Shown: piece by piece, positions 40,730 through 52,062 of the stretch | Layout: each line of letters starts with the position of its first letter | Numbering within the stretch: the stretch's first letter is position 1 | Origin: Loktanella sp. | GTDB lineage: Bacteria; Pseudomonadota; Alphaproteobacteria; Rhodobacterales; Rhodobacteraceae | Direction of reading: 5' to 3' | DNA: 64,000 bases | Assembly (NCBI GenBank): GCA_024686085.1 | Contig: JAIBDT010000005.1 | Location: 1-64,000 of the forward strand | Notes under the pieces: generated by a model | Databases searched by the model: none | Told to the model about the DNA's origin: nothing | What the model saw: the letters and a program-made list of their open reading frames with translations, nothing else | Made by a program: the position numbers and the translations under genes

Positions 40730-41856
40730 AGGATTGGCATTTCGCGTGGGGCAGGGGCAGACAGGAACCGTGGCCCACTTTCTTCGATCACAATGTTTTC
40801 CTCATGGACGATCATCCGGCCTCCGCCCACGTCGATTCCTGGCTCTAATGTCAGAACCATACCCGCGACCAATGGTGTATGGTCGGCTGGAATAAGCGAT
40901 GGCCACTCGGTCAGCTGCATACCCAAACCATGGCCCAATCGCCCCGCGTCCGATCCACCAGCGCCGCCAGTCACTATTCGGTCCATCGCGTGAAACAGGT
41001 CTGCTGCCGTCGCGCCGACTTTGGCCACAGCAATCGCAGCCTCAACTGCATCTATCAATTTGGCATGGGCTTCTTGGGTCTTTGGCGTTGCAGATCCAAT
41101 CGCAAAGTTCCGGTCAAAATCACAGAAATATCCATCCACAACGAGGCCCGTATCCAACATTAACACGTCCCCATCAGCCAAGGGCGTGTCAGTCGCAGGT
41201 GAAATGACATCCGCATAGCCACCCTGTTCAGCGCCGCCCGCCAGATAAGGCACCCAATCGGCACCTTCCTCCAGGCACAGCCGTTGAAAGTCGCGAAATA
41301 CTTGGCGCAGCGGCACGCCTACGTGTGCGATCTCAGAAACACGGGTAAAAGCGCGGTTTGCAACGCCGCAAGCCAGTTCAATTTTGTCGATCTCTACCGT
41401 CGACTTGACCATGCGAAGCTGCCGCATAATGCCCACATCGCTTTTCAACGCAAAGCCAAGCTTGTTTTCCAGCTGTTTGAGATCTGCATAGGGCATGCGC
41501 ACATGAGTTTCTGACCCGTCAGGCACGCCAACCCTTTGGTAGTCAGACAAGGCATCAGCCAGTAGTCCAACCCCGTCATCGTCATAATCAGGGGACCGCC
41601 ATGTGCGGATATCGGTAATCCAGCTGCGTCCCATCAGAGGCGTACCAATTGATGGAATGACTGCGATGGGGTCACCTCTGGACGGGATGACCAAGAACCA
41701 AGGGCGTGTAGGACTTTCCCAAAACCGCGTTAGAAAACCAGTGAAGTAGCGCACTTCTGGCTCGGTTGTGAGTAGCAAGGCGTCCAGCCCTACATCCGCC
41801 ATCAGGTCTTGGGCGCGCGCGACCCTCATGCGGAACTCCTTTGGCAAAAAGTTCAT
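40726..41856 (-). CDS. M24-family metallohydrolase (Xaa-Pro peptidase/ectoine hydrolase-like)
   Basis: A 376-residue protein with an N-terminal creatinase-like domain (VGLDALLLTTEPEVRYFTGF) and a C-terminal pita-bread domain with metal ligands in LMLDTGLVVDGYFCDFDR (Asp-Asp), GRLGHGLGMQLTEWPS (His) and LTLEPGIDV (Glu). The family includes Xaa-Pro aminopeptidases, creatinase and ectoine hydrolase (DoeA/EutD). I chose the ATG that overlaps the upstream stop as ATGA. The context is catabolic rather than proteolytic, so an amide- or ring-opening hydrolase is a reasonable guess. Confidence 0.88.
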   Translation of the reverse strand: MNFLPKEFRMRVARAQDLMADVGLDALLLTTEPEVRYFTGFLTRFWESPTRPWFLVIPSRGDPIAVIPSIGTPLMGRSWITDIRTWRSPDYDDDGVGLLADALSDYQRVGVPDGSETHVRMPYADLKQLENKLGFALKSDVGIMRQLRMVKSTVEIDKIELACGVANRAFTRVSEIAHVGVPLRQVFRDFQRLCLEEGADWVPYLAGGAEQGGYADVISPATDTPLADGDVLMLDTGLVVDGYFCDFDRNFAIGSATPKTQEAHAKLIDAVEAAIAVAKVGATAADLFHAMDRIVTGGAGGSDAGRLGHGLGMQLTEWPSLIPADHTPLVAGMVLTLEPGIDVGGGRMIVHEENIVIEESGPRFLSAPAPREMPIL

Positions 41857-42899
41857 GATGGACCTTCTGACAAAATACAAAGGACATGCGCGTCCGCTGG
41901 TAGGTCAAATCCGGCCAAAACCGCAGCCAAACCAGCCCCGCCCGAGGTTGATGCGGCCATTCCTTGTGCCTCTAGGAAGGGCATTGCGGCAAAGGCTTCT
42001 TCCTCTGAAATCGTCACAAACAAGTCCGCGTCGGTGCTTAACCCTTTCAGCGCAATCAAAGATGGTTCTTTGCAGTCAAGCCGCCCCATGTCGGAGACGG
42101 GACCTTGGGCGACGACGGCGTGACCCGCTTGGATTGATGCCATCAGGGCGGGGGCGAACTCTGGCTCGACCACGATAATCTGCGGTGCATTTGCCCATTT
42201 GGCACGTGCCATAGCGGCCGCCGCACCTGCCAAACCGCCAACCCCTGCTTGCAGGAAGATATGTGTTGGTTCGTGCGGAATCTGCGCGAAAACTTCGTCC
42301 ATTAAGACGCAGTAGCCTTCCATCAACAGGTGGGACGGCTCATAGTATTCATCCCACGAGGTGTCCGACAAAAGCGTCCAGTTTTGATCCTTGGCAGCCT
42401 GCACCGCAGCCGCGACGCTTTCTTCATAGATGTCACCCGCGCGCTTAACTTCGGCACCCATACCTCGCAAACGGTCGGCAAATCCTTCAGGTACGGTTTT
42501 GGCCAGATAGATCACAGCTTTCGCGCCAAAAATCCGTGCACCTGCCGCAACTGACAGGCCGTGATTGCCCGCACTTGCAGTGACATATGTACGATCAGCT
42601 AGCACATTGCCGAGATCATCACCGCCAACGGCTGCTGCGTCAGTGGCGATGACATAAGCCGCGCCAAGCGCCTTGAAACTGCCTAGTCTCATGCGGGTGC
42701 GCTCGTCTTTGACGTGAAGCGACGCGATGCCCAACTTTTTTGCAAGCTCTGTCGCATCTATCAAGGGGGTCGGCTTTGCGACTGGACAGCGCGATAGCAA
42801 CGCGGTCGGGCGCGCGAAATCGACGCTTGGTGTCGGTATAAAGTCAGGCACATCAATCGCGCGTCCAGTGTTGCGATAAGGGTTTGGAAAAATTTTCAT
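41853..42899 (-). CDS. PLP-dependent lyase (diaminopropionate ammonia-lyase/threonine dehydratase-like)
   Basis: A 348-residue fold-II PLP enzyme. The PLP lysine lies in RMRLGSFKALGAAYV, a glycine loop at VGGLAGAAAA, and the phosphate loop TASAGNHGLSVAAGA; the C-terminal CILSEGPS binds the pyridine ring in this fold. Closest in look to diaminopropionate ammonia-lyase or ectoine-cluster EutB. It is the first gene of the four-gene operon. Substrate unknown. Confidence 0.88.
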   Translation of the reverse strand: MKIFPNPYRNTGRAIDVPDFIPTPSVDFARPTALLSRCPVAKPTPLIDATELAKKLGIASLHVKDERTRMRLGSFKALGAAYVIATDAAAVGGDDLGNVLADRTYVTASAGNHGLSVAAGARIFGAKAVIYLAKTVPEGFADRLRGMGAEVKRAGDIYEESVAAAVQAAKDQNWTLLSDTSWDEYYEPSHLLMEGYCVLMDEVFAQIPHEPTHIFLQAGVGGLAGAAAAMARAKWANAPQIIVVEPEFAPALMASIQAGHAVVAQGPVSDMGRLDCKEPSLIALKGLSTDADLFVTISEEEAFAAMPFLEAQGMAASTSGGAGLAAVLAGFDLPADAHVLCILSEGPS

Positions 42900-43019
42900 A
42901 ACGTGTCCAATCTGAGGTTGCTCAGATCAAGCCTATAGTCTGCTGTGCGGTCAACAAAAAACACGGCATGCATTGGTGCACAAAACCACTTGCGCCAAAT
43001 TGCGACGAGTCGTAGCTTA

Positions 43020-43185
43020 CATCCGACTCGATGGGAGAACCGTGTAAGCGGTGCCGAAGGAGCAACCGCCCCGGAAACTCTCAGGCCTCAAGGACCGTCG
43101 TGTCACGATAAGACTCTGGAGAGAGGTGCTTTATGCATCCGCCGAAGGGATAACGATCTCAGGCGAACGGACAGAGGGGGCATCA
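43020..43185 (+). ncRNA. Tandem glycine riboswitch (gcvT motif)
   Basis: Two aptamers in a row. The first has GGGAGAACCG, GCCGAAGGAGCAACCGCC and ACTCTCAGGC...AAGGACCGTC...GACTCTGGAGAGAG (up to about 43123). The second repeats the core as GCCGAAGGGATAACGATCTC, AGGCGAACGGACAGAGGGG. These GCCGAAGG...CTCAGGC...GGACAGAG pieces define the glycine riboswitch. It lies directly before gcvT, as in many bacteria, and usually turns expression on when glycine binds. Confidence 0.97.
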
Positions 43186-43187
43186 AG

Positions 43188-43207
43188 GCGCAAGTTTAAA
43201 CTTGCGC
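43188..43207 (+). promoter_or_regulatory. Palindromic expression platform after the riboswitch
   Basis: A perfect 20-base palindrome with arms GCGCAAGTTT and AAACTTGCGC stands just after the second aptamer and 28 bases before the gcvT start. It probably forms a hairpin or competing stem that connects glycine binding to expression; the mechanism is not visible. Confidence 0.55.
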
Positions 43208-43235
43208 GAAAATGATGCGTCAAAAAGGGGGCAAT

Positions 43236-44351
43236 ATGTCTGATTTACTGCACACGCCGTTACATGGGTTCCATGTAGAAAACGGCGCCAAGATGGTGCC
43301 ATTTGCGGGCTACGACATGCCTGTGCAATATCCCGCTGGCGTCATGAAAGAGCATATCCAGACACGGATCAGTGCGGGCCTTTTTGATGTCAGCCACATG
43401 GGGCAAGTTATCGTGCGCGGGTCTGATTTTGCCAGCGCGGCGACCGCACTAGAGGCACTTATCCCAGTAGATATTATCGACCTTGGCGAAAATCGCCAAC
43501 GCTATGGCTTTTTCACCAATGAAACAGGGGGCATCACCGACGACCTGATGCTTGCCAACCGTGGCGATCACGTTTTTGTTGTCGTGAATGCAGCCTGCAA
43601 AGGTGCCGACATTGCGCATATGACAGCCAATATGCCGGCAGGTGTGACCGTGACTGAAATCACCGACCGCGCGCTTTTAGCGCTACAAGGCCCACGCGCC
43701 GAAGAGGCGCTCGCGACTTTGAACCCAACCGTGCGAGGAATGAACTTCATGGATGTGGCGACGGTTGATCTGAATGGTGCGGAATGTTGGGTATCGCGGT
43801 CTGGCTACACAGGCGAAGACGGCTATGAGATTTCGGTGCCAAATGACGCAGCGGTCGCGCTGGCAACTGCTTTGCTTGCACATGAAGCAGTGGAACTGAT
43901 CGGCCTCGGCGCCCGCGACAGCCTGCGATTGGAAGGTGGTCTCTGCCTTTACGGTCATGACGTCGACGAAACTGTGACTCCATCCCAAGCCGCATTGACA
44001 TGGGCCATTCAAAAGGTCCGCCGAACTGGTGGCGACCGTGCAGGCGGTTTTCCGGGGGCTGATACGGTTTTGGACGAAATCGCGAATGGTGCACCACGCA
44101 AACGCGTCGGTCTTATCCCAGAAGGGCGTGCACCGATGCGGGAAGGCGTAGAACTATTCGGCGACGAAACATCCACGACACCTATCGGTAAGATCACCTC
44201 TGGTGGCTTTGGTCCGACCGTCGGCGGGCCTATTGCTATGGGCTATCTACCGAAAGGTTATGACGGCCCCGTTTTTGGCGAGTTGCGCGGCAAGCGCCTG
44301 CCACTGACCCGCACAAAAATGCCCTTCACACCCGCTAACTTCAAACGATAA
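43236..44351 (+). CDS. gcvT: Glycine cleavage system T protein (aminomethyltransferase)
   Basis: A 371-residue protein with the tetrahydrofolate-binding region and family stretches LHTPLHGFHVENGAKMVPFA, GLFDVSHMGQV, and SRSGYTGEDGYEISV. It transfers the aminomethyl group from lipoyl-H protein to tetrahydrofolate. The ATG with GGGGGCA directly upstream is chosen over one eight codons earlier. First gene of the gcvTHP operon, under the riboswitch. Confidence 0.97.
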   Translation: MSDLLHTPLHGFHVENGAKMVPFAGYDMPVQYPAGVMKEHIQTRISAGLFDVSHMGQVIVRGSDFASAATALEALIPVDIIDLGENRQRYGFFTNETGGITDDLMLANRGDHVFVVVNAACKGADIAHMTANMPAGVTVTEITDRALLALQGPRAEEALATLNPTVRGMNFMDVATVDLNGAECWVSRSGYTGEDGYEISVPNDAAVALATALLAHEAVELIGLGARDSLRLEGGLCLYGHDVDETVTPSQAALTWAIQKVRRTGGDRAGGFPGADTVLDEIANGAPRKRVGLIPEGRAPMREGVELFGDETSTTPIGKITSGGFGPTVGGPIAMGYLPKGYDGPVFGELRGKRLPLTRTKMPFTPANFKR

Positions 44352-44367
44352 GAAAAGGACCCCAACA

Positions 44368-44727
44368 ATGAAATTTACCGAAGAACACGAATGGCTCCGG
44401 ATGGAAGGCGACATTGTCGTCATCGGCATCACCGAGCATGCCGCGACACAACTGGGCGACATCGTTTTTGTCGAATTGCCTGATGTCGGCACGACAGTGA
44501 CTAAAGACGAAGAAGTCGTTGTAATTGAATCCGTGAAAGCGGCTTCTGACATTCTTGCGCCAATCGATGGCGAGATAGTCGAAGTGAACGAAACGCTCAA
44601 CGACAGCCCCGCTACTGTGAACGATGATCCAATCGGCAACGGCTGGATGTTTAAAATTGCGCCATCCGATCCGTCCCAAATGGACGAATACATGGACGAA
44701 GCCGCTTACAAAAAACTAGTCGAATAA
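44368..44727 (+). CDS. gcvH: Glycine cleavage system H protein
   Basis: A 119-residue lipoyl carrier. It has the H-protein start KFTEEHEWLRMEGDIVVIGI and the lipoyl-lysine in VVIESVKAASDILAPIDG. It shuttles the aminomethyl intermediate between P, T and L proteins. Sixteen bases after gcvT, with GAAAAGGA as ribosome-binding site. Confidence 0.97.
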   Translation: MKFTEEHEWLRMEGDIVVIGITEHAATQLGDIVFVELPDVGTTVTKDEEVVVIESVKAASDILAPIDGEIVEVNETLNDSPATVNDDPIGNGWMFKIAPSDPSQMDEYMDEAAYKKLVE

Positions 44728-44739
44728 AGGACCGCGCCA

Positions 44740-47583
<2,844 letters not shown>

Positions 47584-47598
47584 CATTGACCTAAAACA

Positions 47599-47652
47599 GC
47601 AAGATTGCGACCCCGCTTTTTGGAAAGTTGGTTGCAATCTTGCCCGTTTTTA
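47599..47652 (+). terminator. Intrinsic terminator after gcvP
   Basis: GCAAGATTGC (47599-47608) and GCAATCTTGC (47634-47643) are perfectly complementary and are followed by CCGTTTTT. The 25-base loop is long but the stem and U run are clear. Confidence 0.75.
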
Positions 47653-47687
47653 AGCGTTAATACGGCAACTCACAGGGAGAGTCTTAA

Positions 47688-48656
47688 ATGAAAATGAAGT
47701 ATCTTGGTGCGGCATCAGCACTTGCACTGACTATGGGGACGACATCGGCAATGGCCGATTGCGGCGATGTCTCTATCACTGAAATGGATTGGGCCTCGGC
47801 TGCGGTTGTGACCTCAATCGCTAACTTTTTGATGACCCAAGGCTATGGTTGCAACGTGACTGTTGTGCCAACAACAACCGTACCCGCGATCACGTCAGTC
47901 GCGGAAACCGGCGAGCCGGATATCATCACCGAACTTTGGACAAGCTACACCGAAGTCTACGAAGAACTGCGCTCGGCTGGGAAACTTGTCGAGATGTCAA
48001 AGGTGCTGTCTGACGGCGGCGTCGAAGCATGGTGGATTCCAGATTATCTGGCAGCTGCACACCCAGAGCTAACAACGCTTGAAGGCATCAAAGCAAACCC
48101 AGATTTAGTAGGCGGACGGTTCCACGATTGCCCTGCAGGTTGGGGGTGTGACGTCACCAACTACAACAACTTCAAGGCAGCAGGCCTTGGCGATGCAGGC
48201 GTAGAACGCTTTCAGCATGGGTCTGGTGAAACGCTGGCAGCTGCAATGGCAGCGGCCTACGAATCCAAAGAGCCGTGGTTCGGCTATTACTGGGCGCCAA
48301 CATCTGTATTGGGTAAGTATCCAATGGTTCAGATCGAGATGCCTGCCTATGATGCGGACGCACACATCTGTAACGGCCTAGAGGATTGCGCGACACCAAC
48401 GTTATCGGCCTATCCTGCGGCGAACGTCGTGACCGCTGTGACTTCTACATTCGCAGGTCGTGAACCTGATGTTGCAGAGCTACTCAAGCACATGACATTC
48501 ACCAACGCGCAAATGGGTGAAGTGTTAGCTTGGCAAGAAGGTAACAATGCGTCTTACGAAGAGGCTGCAGTTTACTTCCTGTCAACTTACCCTGACGTCT
48601 GGGGTGAATGGTTGAACGACGATGCAAAGACAAACCTTGCGGCATTGTTGAAGTAA
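47688..48656 (+). CDS. Glycine betaine/proline-type ABC transporter substrate-binding protein
   Basis: A 322-residue periplasmic-binding protein of the OpuAC/ProX class with a signal peptide (MKMKYLGAASALALTMG, cut after AMA near 24). Trp-rich segments such as EMDWASAAVVTSIANFLM, ELWTSYTEVYEEL, and WFGYYWAPTSVLGKYP fit the aromatic cages that bind quaternary amines in this family. Strong AGGGAGAG ribosome-binding site. First gene of a three-gene transport operon followed by oxidative genes. Exact ligand is not determined. Confidence 0.88.
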   Translation: MKMKYLGAASALALTMGTTSAMADCGDVSITEMDWASAAVVTSIANFLMTQGYGCNVTVVPTTTVPAITSVAETGEPDIITELWTSYTEVYEELRSAGKLVEMSKVLSDGGVEAWWIPDYLAAAHPELTTLEGIKANPDLVGGRFHDCPAGWGCDVTNYNNFKAAGLGDAGVERFQHGSGETLAAAMAAAYESKEPWFGYYWAPTSVLGKYPMVQIEMPAYDADAHICNGLEDCATPTLSAYPAANVVTAVTSTFAGREPDVAELLKHMTFTNAQMGEVLAWQEGNNASYEEAAVYFLSTYPDVWGEWLNDDAKTNLAALLK

Positions 48657-48670
48657 GCACATAATAACTG

Positions 48671-48706
48671 ACAGCCTCTCGCCCTGAAACATGGGTGGGG
48701 GGCTGT
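48671..48706 (+). promoter_or_regulatory. Intercistronic hairpin between binding protein and permease genes
   Basis: ACAGCCTCTCGCCC and GGGTGGGGGGCTGT (48671-48684 and 48693-48706) pair over 14 bases with a few G-U pairs and an eight-base loop. Such hairpins often protect the binding-protein mRNA or reduce downstream transcription, giving more binding protein than permease. Confidence 0.55.
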
Positions 48707-48726
48707 TGCGTTGCGGGGGATAGAAT

Positions 48727-49761
48727 ATGGCGTTTTATGACGGGCTTTTTGATGCACTGGGTCTACGGGATTGGTGTGACCAAGGCGAAGACGCAGGGCC
48801 AATGTCGATGGCCGACCTGCTAAATGCAAATAACGCGAATGCGACTGACCCAAATGCGCAAGCCTTTCCGTTCCCGTCCCTTGATAACTTGCATGAAGTC
48901 TGCGGCAGCATCATGCAGACTCGTGATTTCACGTCGGGCATTAAAGAGGCATTTCTTGCTGCACGCCCGGGATTGAAGGCTTTTCTCGATCCAATCACGC
49001 AGCCTTTGTCTTGGATGCTGGACGGGGCGCTATGGCTGTTTACCGAAACACCTTGGTGGCTTTTGATCATCGCGCTTTTGGCCCTGACATGGGTCGCATC
49101 GCGCTCTGCGGCTACTGTGGTTTTGGTCGGTATTACCTTGTTCGTTCTGGCATTTATCGACCACTTCGAAATGGCGATGCAGACCTTATCAATCATTTTT
49201 GTATGCACTTCTATCTGTGTGGTTTTCGGGGTGCCGATAGGTATCTTGATGTCAAAGTTTGATACCCTCAGACGGATGACCGTACCGATCCTTGATCTGC
49301 TGCAAACGCTCCCGACTTTTGTTTACCTGATCCCGTTGATCTTTCTGTTTTCCGTCACAGAATCAAAACTCTACGGCATTGCAATCATTCTCTACGCGAT
49401 CGTGCCTGTGATACGTTTGACCGACTTGGGGATCAGATTGGTTGATCCTGATGTGGTCGAGGCGGCCGACGCCTTTGGCATGACGGGGCTTCAACGGCTG
49501 ATAAAGGTCGAGTTCCCGCTCGCATTGCCCAATATTATGGCGGGTGTGAACCAAACGATCATGATGTCTTTGTCGATGGTTGTGATTGCGTCGCTGGTAT
49601 CTGCGCCAGGATTGGGGCGACCTGTCTTGCAAGGTATCCGAGAGTTGGAAATAGGCGTCGGTCTTGTCGCGGGCTTGGGTATCGTGATGCTTGCCGTGAT
49701 ATTGGACCGCGCGTCAAAAGCCGCACTTAGTCGCGTCGATATGACGAACAAAAAGCAATAG
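48727..49761 (+). CDS. Glycine betaine/proline-type ABC transporter permease (ProW-like)
   Basis: A 344-residue permease with a soluble N-terminal extension of about 100 residues, as in ProW, and then about six to seven membrane helices. The cytoplasmic EAA loop is visible as VVEAADAFGMTGLQRLIKVEFPLALP. It forms the transport channel with the ATP-binding subunit encoded next. Spacing of eight bases to the ATPase gene. Confidence 0.9.
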   Translation: MAFYDGLFDALGLRDWCDQGEDAGPMSMADLLNANNANATDPNAQAFPFPSLDNLHEVCGSIMQTRDFTSGIKEAFLAARPGLKAFLDPITQPLSWMLDGALWLFTETPWWLLIIALLALTWVASRSAATVVLVGITLFVLAFIDHFEMAMQTLSIIFVCTSICVVFGVPIGILMSKFDTLRRMTVPILDLLQTLPTFVYLIPLIFLFSVTESKLYGIAIILYAIVPVIRLTDLGIRLVDPDVVEAADAFGMTGLQRLIKVEFPLALPNIMAGVNQTIMMSLSMVVIASLVSAPGLGRPVLQGIRELEIGVGLVAGLGIVMLAVILDRASKAALSRVDMTNKKQ

Positions 49762-49769
49762 GGCCCAGT

Positions 49770-50831
49770 ATGACAAAGACACCAAAAGTTCAGTTGCGCG
49801 GCCTCTACAAAATCTTTGGCTCCCGCGACAAAGATATGATGGCGCATGTTAAGGCAGGCATGGGCAAGCCTGAACTGCTTGAGGTACACAAGCACGTACT
49901 AGGCCTGCAAGATATCAATGTTGATATGCAGGCAGGCGAGATTACCGTGGTCATGGGCCTGTCTGGATCTGGCAAATCCACCCTTATCCGCCACCTCAAT
50001 CGTTTGATTGAACCGACTGTAGGGGAAATCTTGGTCGATGGCATCGATGTGACAGAGCTAAAGCCAGCGGACCTGCGCAAACTGCGGCAAGAAAAAATGT
50101 CGATGGTGTTCCAGAAATTCGCGCTTTTGCCGCACCGTACGGTTTTGCAGAATGCGGCCATGGCGTTGGAAGTGCAGGGTATCGACAAGGACACCCGCGA
50201 AGCCGAGGGCATGAAATGGCTTAACCGCGTTGGGCTTGAAGGCTACGAGAACCGCTATCCTGCCCAACTATCTGGCGGCATGCAGCAACGGGTCGGGATC
50301 GCGCGGGCGCTGACCTCCAACTCTGACATTATGCTGATGGACGAGGCGTTTTCTGCGCTAGACCCGTTGATCAGGACCGACATGCAGAACCTTCTGTTAG
50401 AGCTGCAAACAGAGCTACAAAAGACGATCATCTTCATTACCCACGACTTGGACGAGGCGCTGAAAATCGCAGACCATCTTGTGATCCTCAAAGATGGTGC
50501 GGTGATCCAGCAAGGTGAGCCGCAAAGCATTCTGTTAAACCCAGCCGACCCCTACATCGAAGATTTTGTCAGTGACATTAACCGCGCCCGCGTACTGCGC
50601 GTAAAATCGGTGATGCAGCCGCTGCAAGACCCGACAATGATGGATAAACTCAAGGGGCAAAAATTTGCAGGCGACGTGGATATCCGCGATAATCTCGAAA
50701 GTCTGATTGCGCGTTCCGAAGGCGATACGTCCTTGCAATATCGCGTCATGGATGGTGACGTGCCCGTAGGCGAATTAAACATGCGCGATCTGGTCAAGGC
50801 ACTGGTGCCGCGCATCTCATCCACAGCATAG
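49770..50831 (+). CDS. Glycine betaine/proline-type ABC transporter ATP-binding protein (ProV-like)
   Basis: A 353-residue ABC ATPase. Walker A GLSGSGKSTLIRHLNR, signature LSGGMQQRVGIARAL, and Walker B IMLMDEAFSALDP are intact, and ITHDLDEALKIADH follows. The ProV-like N-terminus (VQLRGLYKIFGSRDKDM) and a C-terminal extension of some 90 residues resembling a reduced CBS region fit the quaternary-amine class. Confidence 0.93.
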   Translation: MTKTPKVQLRGLYKIFGSRDKDMMAHVKAGMGKPELLEVHKHVLGLQDINVDMQAGEITVVMGLSGSGKSTLIRHLNRLIEPTVGEILVDGIDVTELKPADLRKLRQEKMSMVFQKFALLPHRTVLQNAAMALEVQGIDKDTREAEGMKWLNRVGLEGYENRYPAQLSGGMQQRVGIARALTSNSDIMLMDEAFSALDPLIRTDMQNLLLELQTELQKTIIFITHDLDEALKIADHLVILKDGAVIQQGEPQSILLNPADPYIEDFVSDINRARVLRVKSVMQPLQDPTMMDKLKGQKFAGDVDIRDNLESLIARSEGDTSLQYRVMDGDVPVGELNMRDLVKALVPRISSTA

Positions 50832-50838
50832 GTTTTCC

Positions 50839-52044
50839 ATGGCGCAGACACCAGAACACAGCTCATATGACGTCGTGATCGTCGGGGGGGCGATGTATGG
50901 ATCGTCCATCGCGTGGTTCCTATCCGAGCACAAAGGTTTCGACGGCAAGGTTCTGGTTGTCGAGCGCGACCCGACCTACGAATTCACCTCGACGGTGCAT
51001 ACAAACTCCTGCATCCGCCAGCAGTTCTCCGAGCCGATCAACATCAAGATTAGCCAGTTTGGCGCCGACTACGTCAAGAATTTCCGCGCCTATATGGGCG
51101 ACGACGCGCGCGTGCCTGCCATCACCCTGCAATCCTTTGGCTATATGTATCTGGCAGGCAGTGAGGGGGCCGCGAAATCCCTTGCCGCCACCCAAGCCGT
51201 GCAGGCCGCCAATGGCGCAGGCACCAAGCATCTGACTGCCGCCGAGATCAAAGCAGCTTATCCTTTCTACAACATGGACGACATCGTCGCAGGCAATCAC
51301 AACCTGATCGACGAGGGCTATTTTGACGGGGCCACAATCTTTGACTGGTGGAAACGCATGGCCCGCGAGAAGGGCGTCCAATACATCCACAACACCGTGG
51401 TTGCGATGACCAAAAACGCCACAGGCACAAAGGTCGAAAGCGTCACGCTCGCTTCGGGCGAGGTGATTTCCTGCGGCACCGTCGTCAACGCCTCTGGTCC
51501 CCGTGCGAAACTGACCAGCGCCATGGCGGGGATCGCGCTGGCCGTGGAGCCGCGCAAGCGCTACACTTTCATCTTTGACGCAGCAGAGCCGCTCGACCGC
51601 GATCTGCCGCTGACCATCGACCCCGTCGGCGTGCACATGCGCTCTGACGGACGTTACTACATGGCGGGCTGCCCAGCTGACGAAGACCCCGCCGTTGATC
51701 CTGCGGATTTCACCGCCGATCACACGATCTGGGAGGAAAAAGTCTGGCCCGCAATTGCCCATCGGGTCCCTGCTTTTGAAAGGGTTAAATTGATCAATTC
51801 CTGGGTCGGGCATTATGCCTATAACACGCTGGACCAAAACGCGATTGTTGGGCCGCATACGGAAGTGGAAAACTTCATCTTCGCCAACGGGTTTTCTGGT
51901 CATGGTTTCCAACAATCGCCGGCCATCGGGCGCGGCATTGCCGAATTCATCGCGACGGGGGCCTATCAGACCCTCGACCTCTCCCCCTTCAGTTTTGCCC
52001 GTATCGCGCGCGGCGAAAAATTTGTAGAAAAGGCCGTGATCTAA
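50839..52044 (+). CDS. FAD-dependent amine oxidase (DAO family, sarcosine/dimethylglycine oxidase-like)
   Basis: A 401-residue flavoprotein with an N-terminal dinucleotide motif (YDVVIVGGAMYGSSIAWFL) and the C-terminal DAO-family ending GFSGHGFQQSPAIGRGIAEF. The family includes sarcosine, dimethylglycine and glycine oxidases. It starts seven bases after the ABC ATPase, so import and oxidation of a methylated or amino compound are probably linked. Substrate inferred from context. Confidence 0.85.
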   Translation: MAQTPEHSSYDVVIVGGAMYGSSIAWFLSEHKGFDGKVLVVERDPTYEFTSTVHTNSCIRQQFSEPINIKISQFGADYVKNFRAYMGDDARVPAITLQSFGYMYLAGSEGAAKSLAATQAVQAANGAGTKHLTAAEIKAAYPFYNMDDIVAGNHNLIDEGYFDGATIFDWWKRMAREKGVQYIHNTVVAMTKNATGTKVESVTLASGEVISCGTVVNASGPRAKLTSAMAGIALAVEPRKRYTFIFDAAEPLDRDLPLTIDPVGVHMRSDGRYYMAGCPADEDPAVDPADFTADHTIWEEKVWPAIAHRVPAFERVKLINSWVGHYAYNTLDQNAIVGPHTEVENFIFANGFSGHGFQQSPAIGRGIAEFIATGAYQTLDLSPFSFARIARGEKFVEKAVI

Positions 52045-52062
52045 ACGGCGAAAGGAACTCCC

